DNA from: Ophioderma brevispina | Lineage: Eukaryota; Echinodermata; Ophiuroidea; Amphilepidida; Ophiodermatidae | Direction: 5' to 3' | DNA length: 64,000 bases | NCBI GenBank assembly: GCA_023653785.1 | Contig: JAMKCH010012541.1 | Span: 1-64,000, forward strand | Part shown: in pieces, positions 1 to 12,530 of the stretch | How positions within the stretch are numbered: the first letter of the stretch is position 1 | Layout of the letters: every line of letters starts with the position of its first letter | Made by a program: the position numbers and the translations under genes | Notes under the pieces: model-generated | Databases searched by the model: none | The model's input: only the letters and a program-made list of their open reading frames with translations | What the model was told of the DNA's origin: nothing

Positions 1-900
1 TCGAACTTCGACGGATAACGATGCTATGGGCTCGTCAATTTTACATAATATTTTAATGAGACTTGCATTTTGGTGTTTTTGACACACAAACCTCGTGGCT
101 GGTCGTGAGAAAAATTTCAACAAATCCAGGACGGTTTTCTTCAATGAAAATTGTGCGCGATTGGCTATCTTTTGCTCTCGTATTGGACACGAAAATAAAG
201 GTAAGTACTTATAGCACATCTTTAGTGATTGTAATATTTTATGTTTCTTGCACCTGAAAGGTGCTTTGAAGGGATATTATGCCTTATTTCTGGGATTGAC
301 TGCGCTGTGTTGCGTAGAGCTATCAAGGGATGCAATATGTTGTGTGGTGGGCGGTGGCGTGTCCCCATATAGCTCATTTCATGGATTAATAATCCTTTAT
401 CGGTCGACTGTATGGCGTTTCATGCGAGTGCACTAATAATCAAAATATGCATTTTGAATTTTTTTTGATTGTTTGTATTTATCAATGAACCCCCACGAGG
501 ACAGAAGGATATTCTTCTCTTAGCTGTTAACATGTAACAATTGCATTTTATTGGGGAAAGTGTCCCCGGGAAAGTGTCCCCGGGAAAGTGTATGGGCATG
601 AACGTGAAAACTGCCAAGCAAGTCAGTTGAAGTCTCAGCTCGAGGCGACTGGGACGGTTGGAACCTGCTCAGTCATGTGTATTTTTTGCATGATTATGAT
701 GACGCGAAGGAAAGCTCACGAGCTGACACATGGACATGGTACAGGTCATGATGAATAAACGTATTTGTTTATTAATATCGTTTATCACCTTCTCCGACGA
801 CGTCACATTGTTAATGCAAGAATGTGACAGAGCGGGATCGGGCGGGGACTAGTGTGGATCCACAGGCCCAGTTCTCCCGGCGAAAACAGAGATCTACTCT
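1..900. other. No gene recognised
   Basis: AT-rich sequence with a short direct repeat (GGGAAAGTGTCCCC, twice, 554-585). Nothing else supported. Confidence 0.6.
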
Positions 901-1320
901 CTTACAATACAAACACCCACTCACCCACCCAGCTCCACTCTCTTACAACTACAAAATCAACCCACTTCACCCGTCACCCTAACCCACCCAATCACCCACC
1001 CACTTAGTCCTGATGGCAGTGATGATCATGACTAGATAGTCTTAACTTTTTTATGGCTGATGTTACATAGACTATCTACTCTAGTCATGACGAGGTGTGT
1101 GTAAGTAAACGTGCCATTTAAGCTAAGATACACAGCTTCTGCTCGAACTTTACAGCTGCAAAGTGGCAAAATTCATTATTGCAAAAACGTTATATTGTAG
1201 GCATTCTTGAGAGCTTCTGCATCATGTGATAACCATTTTTCCAGATTTTAACATGCACATTATGAAATTTTCAGGTGAAACCTTACCCTTGTTGTGTCTA
1301 CATTGGGCTGCCAAGTTTGG

Positions 1321-1450
1321 CAGCCTGTGTAGGAAAGAATTTAGTATTCTGCCACAGGCTACGAATTCGGCAACGTTAACGGAATAAACCGCATGTTAAA
1401 AGTGCCGAATTTTAAGTGTGGCAGAATACTAAATTCATCCCCTACAGGCT
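1321..1450. repeat. Hairpin (foldback) repeat 1
   Basis: Two arms of about 33 bp (1,321-1,355; 1,418-1,450) sharing AATTTAGTATTCTGCCAC and its complement, with a second inner arm (GAATTCGGCA / TGCCGAATT) and a loop holding AACGGAATAAAC. The whole element is nearly one hairpin. Confidence 0.75.
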
Positions 1451-1552
1451 CAAGAGATGCTATGTATAACAAAAAAAAATTTTTTTTGTTTTTATTTAGG
1501 AAATATACATCTCAAAACATCTCAAACCTTAAATGGCATTGGAACTCCACAG

Positions 1553-1618
1553 AACAGTTGTAACTTATGGCACCAAAGATTATTTCCAAATTTAAAAAAT
1601 GATGCCATAAGTTACAAT
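1553..1618. repeat. Short hairpin repeat
   Basis: Arms TTGTAACTTATGGCA and TGCCATAAGTTACAA separated by about 30 A/T-rich bases. The flanking ATTGGAACT also recurs on both sides in direct orientation. Confidence 0.6.
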
Positions 1619-1630
1619 TATTGGAACTAC

Positions 1631-1746
1631 CACCCACTCACTCAAACCACCCACTCACCCACCCACTCACCCACTCACTCACCCGCCCACTCACTCACCC
1701 GCCACTCACCCACCCACTCACCCGCCACTCACCCACCCACTCACTC
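1631..1746 (+). repeat. (CACTCACCCACC)n minisatellite
   Basis: About 115 bp of CCCACTCA/CCGCCACTCA variants. A looser relative with CACCCACTCACCCACC is at about 909-1,005. Two overlapping ORFs rich in Thr, His, Ser and Pro here are artefacts of the repeat. Confidence 0.85.
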
Positions 1747-1835
1747 GTCAAAAATTCAAGATTTCCAATAATTCATTATTTTCAAAATATCGTTGATTTC
1801 ACCAGTTTTAGCAATTGTACATGTAAACATATTTT

Positions 1836-1931
1836 AGGGAAAGAATTTAGTATTGTGCCACCACCCTGTGAATTTAGCAGCCTCAATGGAATAAACTGTA
1901 GGATGTGGTGGCAGAATATTAAATTCATACC
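1836..1931. repeat. Hairpin (foldback) repeat 2
   Basis: Diverged relative of the 1.3-kb hairpin: arms AAGAATTTAGTATTGTGCCACCAC and its near complement, and loop CAATGGAATAAAC. Confidence 0.65.
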
Positions 1932-1935
1932 AATT

Positions 1936-4900
1936 TTAGTTTGTAAAACATATTTTTGTTAACTTTAAAGAAAAACCAGGCTTTTTTTCTGTGGCCCTAC
2001 CTTTCGTGAAAATTTCTTTGGCACATTCCATCTTGTGCACATTATAGGTCAATAATGAAATGAAAAAGTCACCTCAGACAGAAAGCACAATAATGGGTAC
2101 CATAACATTAGCAATTTTCTTAATGTCACATATTTGTTACTAAATTACTGGAATTCCCCCCCTAATTTACTGTGTTAATATGTTTATATACAGTTCATAA
2201 GGCCCTATATGAAATATAATTTTGCGAATGGGTTTCAAACACTGTGGACAATTTCTCTCATAAACATTACTTTAATATTTCGCAATTTTGACGGAAAAAA
2301 TCTACCGATTCAAACAATGACATTTCCTAAAAATCTTCCAAGCATATTTATAAGGAATTCAATTATTGTTGATTACATAATCATTTTTAATACATAATTG
2401 GTCCCATGATTTACATAATTTTTGGGGGCAAAAAGTCATAACATTGGTTGTTTGGAGGGCGACAAACATACAGTGCTATGTTCTGTCATCCGTCATGTAC
2501 GCCAAGTTACCACAATAGCCCTATTTATTAGCCACTTGGGAATACTTCAATAATTTTAATCAGTTGGCCTTTATCTGTTTTCATCTTTAAAGGGATCATT
2601 TAATTTGGATAACTTAATAAAACAAAAAATATGAAAATCATCGAATAAGAAAAAGATTTTTTTTTTTTGCTATTGGTTACCGAGTACGTCAATATTTTTG
2701 CAATAACAATATCATTTTTTCAAACTCTCGCGGGAACAAACAGCCAGGTCCCGAGATCGATCACATCTATCATCAATGCCTCAATGGCTGGTGGTCAGTC
2801 ATGTAATGCAGTGCGAAATGAATAAGATGTGTTCTACTTTTTTTATAATCTGTACTAAATCATTCCGTCAATATTATTACAAGTAACAATAGCACAGACT
2901 GGTCAGTCCTATATGGGCCACGAAACTGAAGCGTATTTGAGTGAAATTCCACTGTAATTGTTCTTGTTTTTATTCACGAAGATGATCATGCAGTTGATAC
3001 ATATACTGTATAGATTACGCATGCTATGTTTTCGCAGTGGGTATATGCATGCTCCATGGCTCGCGATAGCGGGTTTAGCATAGCAGTTTGCTACACCTTT
3101 TCTTTCTGCTTTCTGCATTTGCTATGCAATTTTAAGATTGTGTAACAATTTTTCCCCATATAAACTGTTTGGCACTACATCAATATGACAAAGCAAGAGT
3201 TGTTGCCAAAATTGCTAAACAAATAAAACTCCCTAGCGCGAGCGCTGCATGTTACTATCCAATGGTCCGATCGTCGTATTACGCCAACGTTACTAATTAT
3301 TTTGGACGGAAGTTTCTTAAGTCGTGACAGATTTGGATGAAGCCCTGCTAAAGTTTAATTATTCTTTTGATGGCGCAATGGTGCTAATGTTTATATAATA
3401 TTGGATGGCTTAGTTTGAGAACAGAAATAATCGCCCGAGCCTAGATCAATATCATGCGAGTCGAATACCGGCCTGATATTTTCTTTTCTTGGCCAGGTCA
3501 TATTTTTCTGTGTATCAACCGAAAAAGTCCTCCAATATTAATTATATTATGCAATAGGAGCTGACTTGACAAAATAGTTTTAATTAAGTAAATTTAAAGA
3601 TTATTTGCTTTACATGTTGCCCAATATTTCTGCGTAATTGTGCAGGTTGGGCGGTACGGCGCTACTTTCCGCAACTGCAGTATTGCACAGACCAGAATTT
3701 GCCATAATAATGATATTGTGCATCTTATAGCAGATGGCAGTTTTCAACCGTGGCTACTATAGATCATTGGTTAAAAGTTACACAAGGGGGAGGCGTTCTA
3801 ATGTGTTACCATTCTTTTCGCATGTATACGTCCTTGACATGTCATATTAGCAGTATTGTTAGTTGTGTTTTCCAGAATTTTGGTAATATATTATGATTTT
3901 ACCTGGTAAAACCTTCGCTGCTATTTGTAGTATTACCAGCCATAGTAGACCATCTGCAATACTTTGTTCTATTTTAAAATGTTACACATTCCTATTACTC
4001 CATGGTATTTCTCAAACTAATATCTTATCGTGGAAATACTGAACGGAAAAGTTATCTTTTTTTCACTTAATTAAAGAAGGGGTGCCTATGGAAAAGTTAA
4101 ACTAGTTAACATTAAAACATTATATAGAAATGATTTTCTTCCCCTTGTGGTAGGGTTTCTGGGTCCCATTATTGTGCTTTCCGTCCTCATCAACCAGGAA
4201 AAAAGAGTAACAAGAAACTCACCAATTGACTTTCATGGGGCCTTTGGGCATTTTTCCAATGAAACACACAATTCAAGGGCCAATATTAATTAGGCCAAAA
4301 AATAAAAAAAGTTTGTCTCAAATAAATTATGAAATCGCAATGCAAATGCAATTTTTTTTAAGAAAAATGCTTAATTTTAAATGCGGGATTGTTTAATGCA
4401 TTTTTGGGCCACCTTTTTCTATTTTTTGGCTGCTTTTGCAAGACCAAATTTATTTTTTTTCTGAAAATTAAAAAAATCTTTCAAGTGAGCAGAAACCTAA
4501 AAAAAATTATGCGTAAAAGGACCAATTTAAACAAAATGCAAGCGGCCTTCTGAGACAAAAATTTTTTTTTTTCTTTGCCTAAAGTAGACCTAATATTGCT
4601 AATGGTTTCAACAGCCACCCAAGATCTTTTGTTGAATGGGATGAGCGGTGGGCCTAAAAAATGGCAACTACCCTTCTAATGGTGGCTTCGTTCTTCAATC
4701 GGCCGGCAGACACTAGTCTTTTGAACATGATTTGCACAAAGGATGCATGATCATAGGTGTACATTGCATAAAATGCATATATTCAATTCAGAAGGCTGGG
4801 GTCTGCAGACATCTGCGTATGATGAATCCACTTTAACTTTCCAGGACGAAATAATTGCTTTGATGATTGATCGATTTTGTTTCCCTGTGATAAAAAATTT

Positions 4901-6200
4901 CAAAAAAGGAAAAAGTTGTTATTGTATGGACCCAGACACCATGCAAGGCAAGTTTATATAATATGCAATATGCAGTTAGCATGAAGTTTCATTGAATTTG
5001 AATGAAAAGTCTGTCCCCTGCCCTGGAATGCAGCTGAGTGTTGTTGATGAATGCAAGCCTAGCAAGAGTAACTCATCATGCAATAATGCAAGTTGCATAG
5101 AAATTCTTTTAACAAGTTCATAAGAATTGTGTGAACTTATTAATGTATAATGGAATGCATTCCATGAAACATGATAGACAGTTGTTAAATGGCAGCAACA
5201 ACACACTGCACTGTACCAGTAAGATTGCAGAATCTTACCACCTGCCAAATACATGTGCACAATAGGTACTTAACAATTATCTCCTGTACTGATCAGCATG
5301 AGCCATCATGTTTTTTTTCTGCTCATCCATCAAAATGTTACAATCAATTCAGATAATTAGTGTATGTTTAGCTTGAAAAAAATCACGGTAATGTTATTTT
5401 TTGGCCAAAATGCCTTGGCCTTTAAGAAAGCTGGAATTTTAAAGTGTTTTTGTTCCCATCTGACCAATAATTTTTTGCTCCCCCTGGAAGCCATTGGGGA
5501 TATGGGGGATTTGCGACAGCAAATTACCTCTCTATACGTGTCTGTGTTCCATTTTGGTTAGGTAAAGTGTTTAGGTTCACGGTTAGGTCATCAAGACTAA
5601 ACGAAGGTGAACATCTACCAGATAACTATTTTTGTTCAAATTGCACGTGGATAGTTGTGGATCCAGATCCATTGTAGGGGGGAGCTTGCCCGAACGCCCC
5701 CTGGATATATATTTGGGTGTGATAGTTTTAAATGGTAATGACTCGGTAATCACTGGCCCAAATCTGTTGGAATTGTTCCTGAACACAAAGTGTTGCAACC
5801 TTGAAAAATATTTAATAAAAAAAAATAATATTCTATCCCATTAAACAGAAATTCAGGTTCTTTTATGTTAAAAAGTAATTGATGTCCAGCTTAAAAATCC
5901 CATTCCTGGTCTTGAGTAATTAAGTAATTGGCCCATAATCCAGACATTACATTGATAAGCAACACTGCTTACAACTGCTTCAAAATGAGCATCCCAAAGT
6001 TAATTGTTGACCTTTTAGCATGCACTTTCATAAAGCTCATGCATAGCACGTTTGATTGTGGAAGGTAGCTATCACTCACCAAAGACCATTGTTAGAAATG
6101 CCTGTGAAAGAGATAGTTGTCCTTGAAAAAAAAATGGAGGAGCTTGTTAAATCTTGCTTTTGGAAAAATGGCACTTCTTGGATTTTATTTTACTGCAACT
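1936..6200. other. No gene recognised
   Basis: 4.3 kb of AT-rich DNA with many T and A runs and no codon-biased frame, splice-linked exons or clear element ends. Confidence 0.6.
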
Positions 6201-6205
6201 GGAAT

Positions 6206-6403
6206 CAGTGGAATAACAGGTGGGGGGCAGGTGCCACCCCTGACGACTTTGGCCGGGACAAAACATTGCAAAAAGCATGCTCAATCAGCCGTTTCTTAGC
6301 CCTCTGACCGTGAAAAAATGGCATTTGAACCCCCCCTGAGAGGGAAAATTTCCCAAGACTGGGAATTTGCCCCCTCAGAGCGGGCAGGCCAGTTACGCCA
6401 CTG
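6206..6403. mobile_element. hAT-like MITE, CAGTGGCGTAAC type
   Basis: Left end CAGTGGAATAACAGG and right end CCAGTTACGCCACTG form diverged inverted repeats around 198 bp. The flanks (ACTGGAAT / AACTGATG) are only partly alike. A lone similar end, CAGTGGCGTAACCAG, occurs at 22,143. No coding capacity. Confidence 0.5.
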
Positions 6404-6648
6404 AACTGATGGGGCATTTTGAAATAAAATAAGAGGCTAAAAAATATGAAACAAGTTAACATATAGGGGCCTTACCATAGTTGTTATTTCAATGCAGGGC
6501 GCCGGCCGGAACTTGCAAGTGTTTAGTTGATCAATCTTATACTCTCTCTTGGAGCCAATTAAAATAGCAGTTGTTCAAGATGATGAAAAAAAGGCAATGT
6601 GAAATGCATTTTTGTGTTTAAAGTAGAGGTGGAGTATAGAAGGTCAAT

Positions 6649-7602
6649 GTTTCAGATCACTTCGAAAACAGGCTCATTTGATGACTTCTAATACCCTGAT
6701 CCCACTTCGAAGAAAAAAATGAAAAAAAAGTGCGGGAAAAACCAGGGTGCCCCATCGAAAAATCCAAAATGGACTTGCAAATTGTCAAAATTTTGATTTT
6801 TTGACCATAAAACTCAATTATTTTTGTTCATTTGGCCTAATATTTGGTGGCAATACCCATGTTTTCATATGGGTATTAGGAATACTGCTATTGCAACTTC
6901 ATACACCTGGCCTTTCGTTTCTTGAAAATGCCATTTTTGCATAAAATTGACTCGGAGGTGCTTACCATAAAATGCGCATCAATGGATATGGTGATTTTAA
7001 CATTCACCAAAGTTTAAGAGTTTTATTATGAAACACATGCGGAAAATTGACTTGCTTGTGTTACCGGTTTTACAACTGAGGCTTTTAGTGTCATAAAATG
7101 CCCTCCATGAAACCCACAGGTAAGAAGTTGTGACACCATGTAATTCCAATGGAGGTTTTCATCAAATTTTGAATTAATGCCATGGGAAAAAAAAATGGTA
7201 AGTGTTACACAGCTCTAATCTTCATGAAAATGATGCATCAATGCATTCTGATGATGGCCACCAGTTCATACACGATAAGTTACCTTTTTGGGGGAAAGCG
7301 CCCCTCGCAGTCCAATTTTATGCTAAACTGCCATATAAGAAAACAAAAATTGGTGGTGAGAAGAAATTGCATAGAATGTTCCTTGCAGGCCAAAATATGG
7401 GTATGCCACAAAAATGAAATGATAAACAAAAGCGTATCAAGTTATGGTCAAAAAGTGGTTATGATTTTTGGCCAATTTTGCGGGGCCAATTTGGGATTTT
7501 CGTTGGGGCACCCTGGTTTTCGCCAATTTTTAATTGTTTTTGAAAATGTGATAAGCATCAATACGTCATCATTTTAGCCTGTTTTCGAAAATGATCTGAA
7601 AC
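6649..7602. mobile_element. 1-kb element with long inverted arms
   Basis: The left arm 6,649-6,804 (GTTTCAGATCACTTCGAAAA...) and the right arm about 7,448-7,602 are imperfect reverse complements of each other over about 155 bp, including ACCAGGGTGCCCC in the left and GGGGCACCCTGGT in the right. Weak pairing extends 20-30 bp further out. The interior includes a 131-codon open frame (7,182-7,577) that runs into the right arm and looks fortuitous. The structure is like a foldback or long-TIR DNA transposon. Confidence 0.65.
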
Positions 7603-7639
7603 TAGACCAAATATAACCACTCTATAGCATTACGGCGGT

Positions 7640-10600
7640 CCCGTAAGTATATCCTGCTTTTAAAATTGAAAAAAAAAGTTGTTGTAAATTGAAACCAGCG
7701 TTTGTAAATTCTCAAGACTGGAATAATACCGAAAGGCATCAGGGGAAATTAGGGTGCGGTACGTAGCAATTGCGTGTTCAATTTTCCGTGTTTGGCCAGG
7801 GCTGCAATTTCGACGCCGAATCCGCGAATCGATCGCGGAATGATTCGCGCCAGATGTTCACACGCGAATAAGAGTTGATTCGCGTATAAAGCTCAGTCAA
7901 AAAAAAATAATGCTGGGCCCTCGTTTGGCCTTGGCCTAAAGATTAGGAAATGGAGAATCAAACCAATGGATTTTTTTTTCAAAGACCTGAATGAATATTG
8001 TCGATTTATTGTCAACAAACAAAATATTAAGGGAAAGTCTACATTTACAATGACAGAAGTTCGTACCATATCTTCGATCAAAGGTACTCTGTTTACGAAA
8101 ATTGACCGGACCCCCAATACAATAACATCCACATGTGTTTAACATGTGCCCTAGTGTACCATATAAAAATGCAGGTTTTTCATTTAAAACACGGCCCAAA
8201 ATAAATTTTAGAAACGTACTAGATGGTACTAACATCAATGCAATAAAAAAATCTTAGTTAGAAAATATACTTTCGTCTATTTTTCCACTACTTTATACAC
8301 AAAATGAAAAACACATGGTGTAGCAAAATTCTAAGGTATACTAGTTTATCGAGGTATGTGGTAAATTACCCTGTTCAGTCTGCATTGTAAAAACAAGGTG
8401 ATGCGGGAAGTGGACTTGTCTGAAGGTTCTGTAGCACAATGGAAATTTCAGTGATGAAAATGCGAAATTTTAGCATGTGGAGAATGTTCAATCCTGATTG
8501 GAGTTTGCTAAGTGCCGTCAAAATTGGTTTTGGTGTTTTTGACAGGAAATAGACTATAAGATTTTGCCGCCTGTTGCGAATTCGCAGGCATTAGGCAATG
8601 GGCGAATTGTGTATTTTTTGCATTTTTGTGCCATTTAAATGCACATCCATTCGTGATATTTGTTTTTCAAAAAATCAACCGCCTTCATTCCTATTAAGTA
8701 ACAAATATATTATAATAAAATGAAATCAGAATCAGAATCCCAAGCCTTATAATACTGATTTTGTCTTCCAAAGTCTCTTCTCTTCTCTTCTGCTTAAGAA
8801 GTCCTTGCATGTAATTAAGGGACTGACAGTGACTGAGGACTGACATGACTTAGGCTAGTACTCTTGATCTTAAGAGACGACATAGGTTAATTTTATTCAC
8901 TATTAGTTAATGCGAGTAAGAACTCATACATGGAATGAACTTGTAGTTAAATATTTCAAGTGTTGTCTTCGGCAAGTAGTTAACTTGTAGTGGTCGTTGA
9001 AGCCTCAGGTAATTTGTCAACATTGTCTAAACAGCCAGTTAGGAGGCCTATTAATTAAAAAAAAATCCATGCTCCCAATTATATTCTTTAAAACAATGTT
9101 AAGAATTACCTCTGGCAACAAAGTAGCCTCCCTTTGAAATCACTTCAGTCCACCTTGAGCGATAGAGTCATTAAGATTTATTAAACTGTAAGCTGGCAAG
9201 TAATATCTCACAAAAATATGGTATTTAGATTTCTAAAAGTGTAAATACATGGTATTATTAACTGATAATTCCCAACCGCTAACTTAGCATGGGAAAAGTT
9301 TTAACCTTATAATAAATTCATAATCTTACCGAAGTAGGTCTGAATCAAATGATTCTCGCAAAGTACCTGGCGAGAATCAAACTTGATTCCCGCAAGTTAA
9401 AACAATTGCAACCCCGTGTTTGCGAGCATCGAATTACGCAGAAAACTTGTCAATTTTGTTATCGCTAGGTTCTATAGGTTTCAACCCAATTACGATACAT
9501 CAAAACAAAACATATAGTAACGGACCCTCTGATGCAAAAATCTCCAGAGAACCCCTTCGTTTTCCCGGAGATATTTAGATTTTGTTTCATTTTTGCATTC
9601 ATTCGCTATGACGGAGACTGATACATTAATCTCTCTTGCGTGAGTACTAATTTAGATAATATCTTTCGCAGTCTGTGACCCAGACTACACACTTCCGGAC
9701 CACCATACTCTATAGCCCACCTATTAATTAAAAACTATTATTGCACACATAAAAAGTTTTAGTTACAAAGAACAAAAAACACCCAATGTTTGAGATTCTA
9801 AAATGTCTTCCTCAAGGGAGGAACCACCAACACAAAATTAAAGAGCACAGCTTGTATAGAATATTAGAACAAATTGAAGAAAGAAAGGACAACAAGTATT
9901 TATTTATAAACTGGAAAAAGAAATTTGAATTAAAAAAAGTACTTCTTGGAAAAAAATATTAAGTAGTATGAAAAAACAGTCCAGCAGAACGTATGGCAAG
10001 CTGATATGACAAAAAAAGCTAAATGGGATAAAGACAGCCATGGCAAGCCACTCTGAATCCTTGCGGGTTCATTTTCAGCACTAATTGGGAAGGTTGTTTT
10101 TAATGTTTCATTCTGTTTGCCTTATTGCAATGTGTAAACAGCCACCAAGTGCCATAGTTGTAAGCGTAATGTTGGAAAAAAAGTGGAAGTTTTGGTGTGA
10201 CAGACAAAACCCTGAGTTTGTGTGCATCATTATTGAATGACAAACAACTTTACAAAATCTTGTTTATAACTACGGTAAATACAAGATTTCTTTTGAAATT
10301 AAACTCCCTTTACAAGAAAAGGAAAACAGTCAATATGGCAGATTTAAAAAAAAGGGAAAAAATAAGTCGGACGAAAACCACATTTTTTCAAATGATCTAT
10401 TTATGCAGTATATACAAATTCAAAATTGGGTGTTTTGGATGGGCTACTTTAATCTCTTCAAAAGCACATAATTTGGTGGATGCAGCTAGACCTAAAAAAT
10501 TAAATATTGAAAATTTGCAAAAAATGCCAAAAACATTGAACACGATTACAATGTCAGTCAGATGACACCTTCATGCGTTTTGGAAAAGAGAAGCTCTCCT

Positions 10601-10790
10601 TTTCAAATCTTTTTTTTTTTTTTTTTTTTGTTATTTCTTTAAAATACAAAATAACACCGTCAAAAATAAATAATAATTACTAATCACAATTACACCCCAC
10701 AAGCCTACAAAAACGGAATTTTCGCACGACTCTCAGGCTGCACTTCCAACCTGGTGAATGACCTTCAGTACACAAAATTCTACCCATTCC
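7640..10790. other. No gene recognised
   Basis: Contains two GATTCGCG-type motif clusters (7,813; 9,345). The 122-codon frame at 10,197-10,565 is Lys/Asn/Ile-rich and without family resemblance. Confidence 0.55.
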
Positions 10791-10792
10791 AC

Positions 10793-10872
10793 ACCACACA
10801 CACCACACCACACACACACACACACACACACACAACACACACGACACACAAACACACACACACACACACACC
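10793..10872. repeat. (CA)n microsatellite
   Basis: Two interrupted CA tracts over about 80 bp. Minus-strand ORFs rich in Cys and Val here are translation of the repeat. Confidence 0.9.
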
Positions 10873-11217
10873 AATGTTGACATAAATTAAAAAAAATACA
10901 AGAGTGTTGATAGCATGCATATTCATGTGCACTCACGTCGAAATCCCATAGCATTTAGAAATACTGATTATCCATTTGCTCTTAATATCCAGATTTTGCA
11001 TTAAAAGTCCATGGCCTGATCACTAATAACCTCGTCCCCAGAACCCTCTCCACCGCTACCACACCACTGTCTACTACATAAAAAAAATAACATATTAATT
11101 TGAAAATTGTATAAACAGGGTGTTGGACAAGCATGCATGGTCCTGGTGCATTCTTATAGGGAGAAAGCCATAGAAATCAACATATTAATTGCATTTTGCT
11201 CTTTATCCAGAATTTAG

Positions 11218-11395
11218 CATTACAGGTCCATGGCCCGATTGCAATAGCCTCAGTCCCCAGAGCCCAAGATTTTACTGGAATTGGTCAGTATTTTGGTATC
11301 CCTGGGAAATCTTAGGGCTAAATAGATTTTGTTTTGAATGTTATGCTCAAGCAAAAATGGATCCCATTTTGGTAAACAAATACACAAATGGTACT
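11218..11395. repeat. Interspersed repeat F, copy 1
   Basis: Shares GGTCCATGGCCCGATTGC, AGCCTCA-TCCCCAGA, TTTTGGTA, AATCTTAGGGCTAAA and TTTGAATGTTATG blocks with 14,784-14,985. A short third piece (AGTCCATGGCCTGATCAC...) is at 11,002-11,055. Confidence 0.6.
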
Positions 11396-12090
11396 GATAT
11401 GGGGCTAACATAATGACCATTTTAGCTCTCACAACAACTGGATGAAATATCGGTACGCAAACTTGCAGTGTGGAGTTCTGGAATCAATGTCATACAGCAA
11501 GATGAAAATTTAAAATCGGACCATTCCCCCTTTAATTACGGTATTTGTTAAGCAAATGGTTAAGTGTTTATGACTTTACTGAATGACTCGTGAGGTTGAG
11601 GATGCATTAATTTGGCAAATATGAAAAGGCCCTGTGACACAAGTAACGAGGCAATAAAAGTTTGTGCAGCTTTGTGGTCAGTCTCATGTCCACTTCAAGA
11701 GACTCCATCAGGCATAAACAGGTTAATTGACACCTTTATACCTAACTATTACAAATAGAGCAAATTATTGGCTGAAAATACCCCCCCCAATAAAGGGTGA
11801 AACTGCAAAATGCAAAGGGAGGACCTTATATGGGAAGAGAAACACTTGTAGATTTATCGGTACCACCATCGAACATGAGATTTTGGCAAAAAGCATGTCG
11901 TCTCACTTCTTCATCTACTTCATGAACCTAACTGTATGAGAGGATGGCAAAGCAATGTAAATACACATGTATGTCTCACCTTGAAATGCCCACCACAGCC
12001 ATTTGAAATCTAACAAAATACATGTAAACCTAGAGAAATCTGAGGGTTTCTGCCTAAAAGACTAAAGGCAAGAAAAGCCATCAGGTTTTT

Positions 12091-12530
12091 TGTGTCGCCT
12101 GCCTTCAGGCAGAAAGACAACATAGGATCCTGTCCCCTGTTAGTCGGTGTGTTTGATGTCGTTGATGTCGGTTGTTGTTTGTCTGTTGTGAAAAGGTTTC
12201 ACCTTCCTGTAATATCACCTACTTTGATGGATTAAACCAAATTTGGGTCACAGGGCAAACATGACATCCCCATTAGTCGATGAGGTAAAGGTCACATACC
12301 AAGGGGGGGGGTTCAAAGGTATGTGAGGTCAAGTTGTAAAATAGGCTGCAAAATGTAAAATTGACCTCATTGAAAAGTGAAGTTCAATTGGAACCAAACT
12401 GGTCATAGGTTGCAACATGGGATACCCTCATTGTTGATGAGGTCAAAGGTCACATACCAAGGTCAAAGGTCATTCAATCATTCACAAAACCCCGAGGCAG
12501 GTGACACAAGAGGTCCGAGGACCTATGTAA
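12091..12530. repeat. Interspersed repeat with AGGTCA direct repeats, copy 1
   Basis: Starts TTGTGTCGCCTGCC and ends GGCAGGTGACACAAGAGG, so the ends are inverted, followed by a small GGTCC-GAGGACC hairpin. The interior has motifs of the type GAGGTCAAAGGTCACATACCA. Two perfect AGGTCAAAGGTCA motifs lie at 12,440-12,452 and 12,460-12,472. Confidence 0.7.

Noticed and set aside
7182..7577. 131-codon open frame
   Set aside because: Lies inside the long-inverted-arm element and runs into its right arm; no family resemblance.
10680..10954. Cys/Val-rich minus-strand frames
   Set aside because: Translation of the CA microsatellite.
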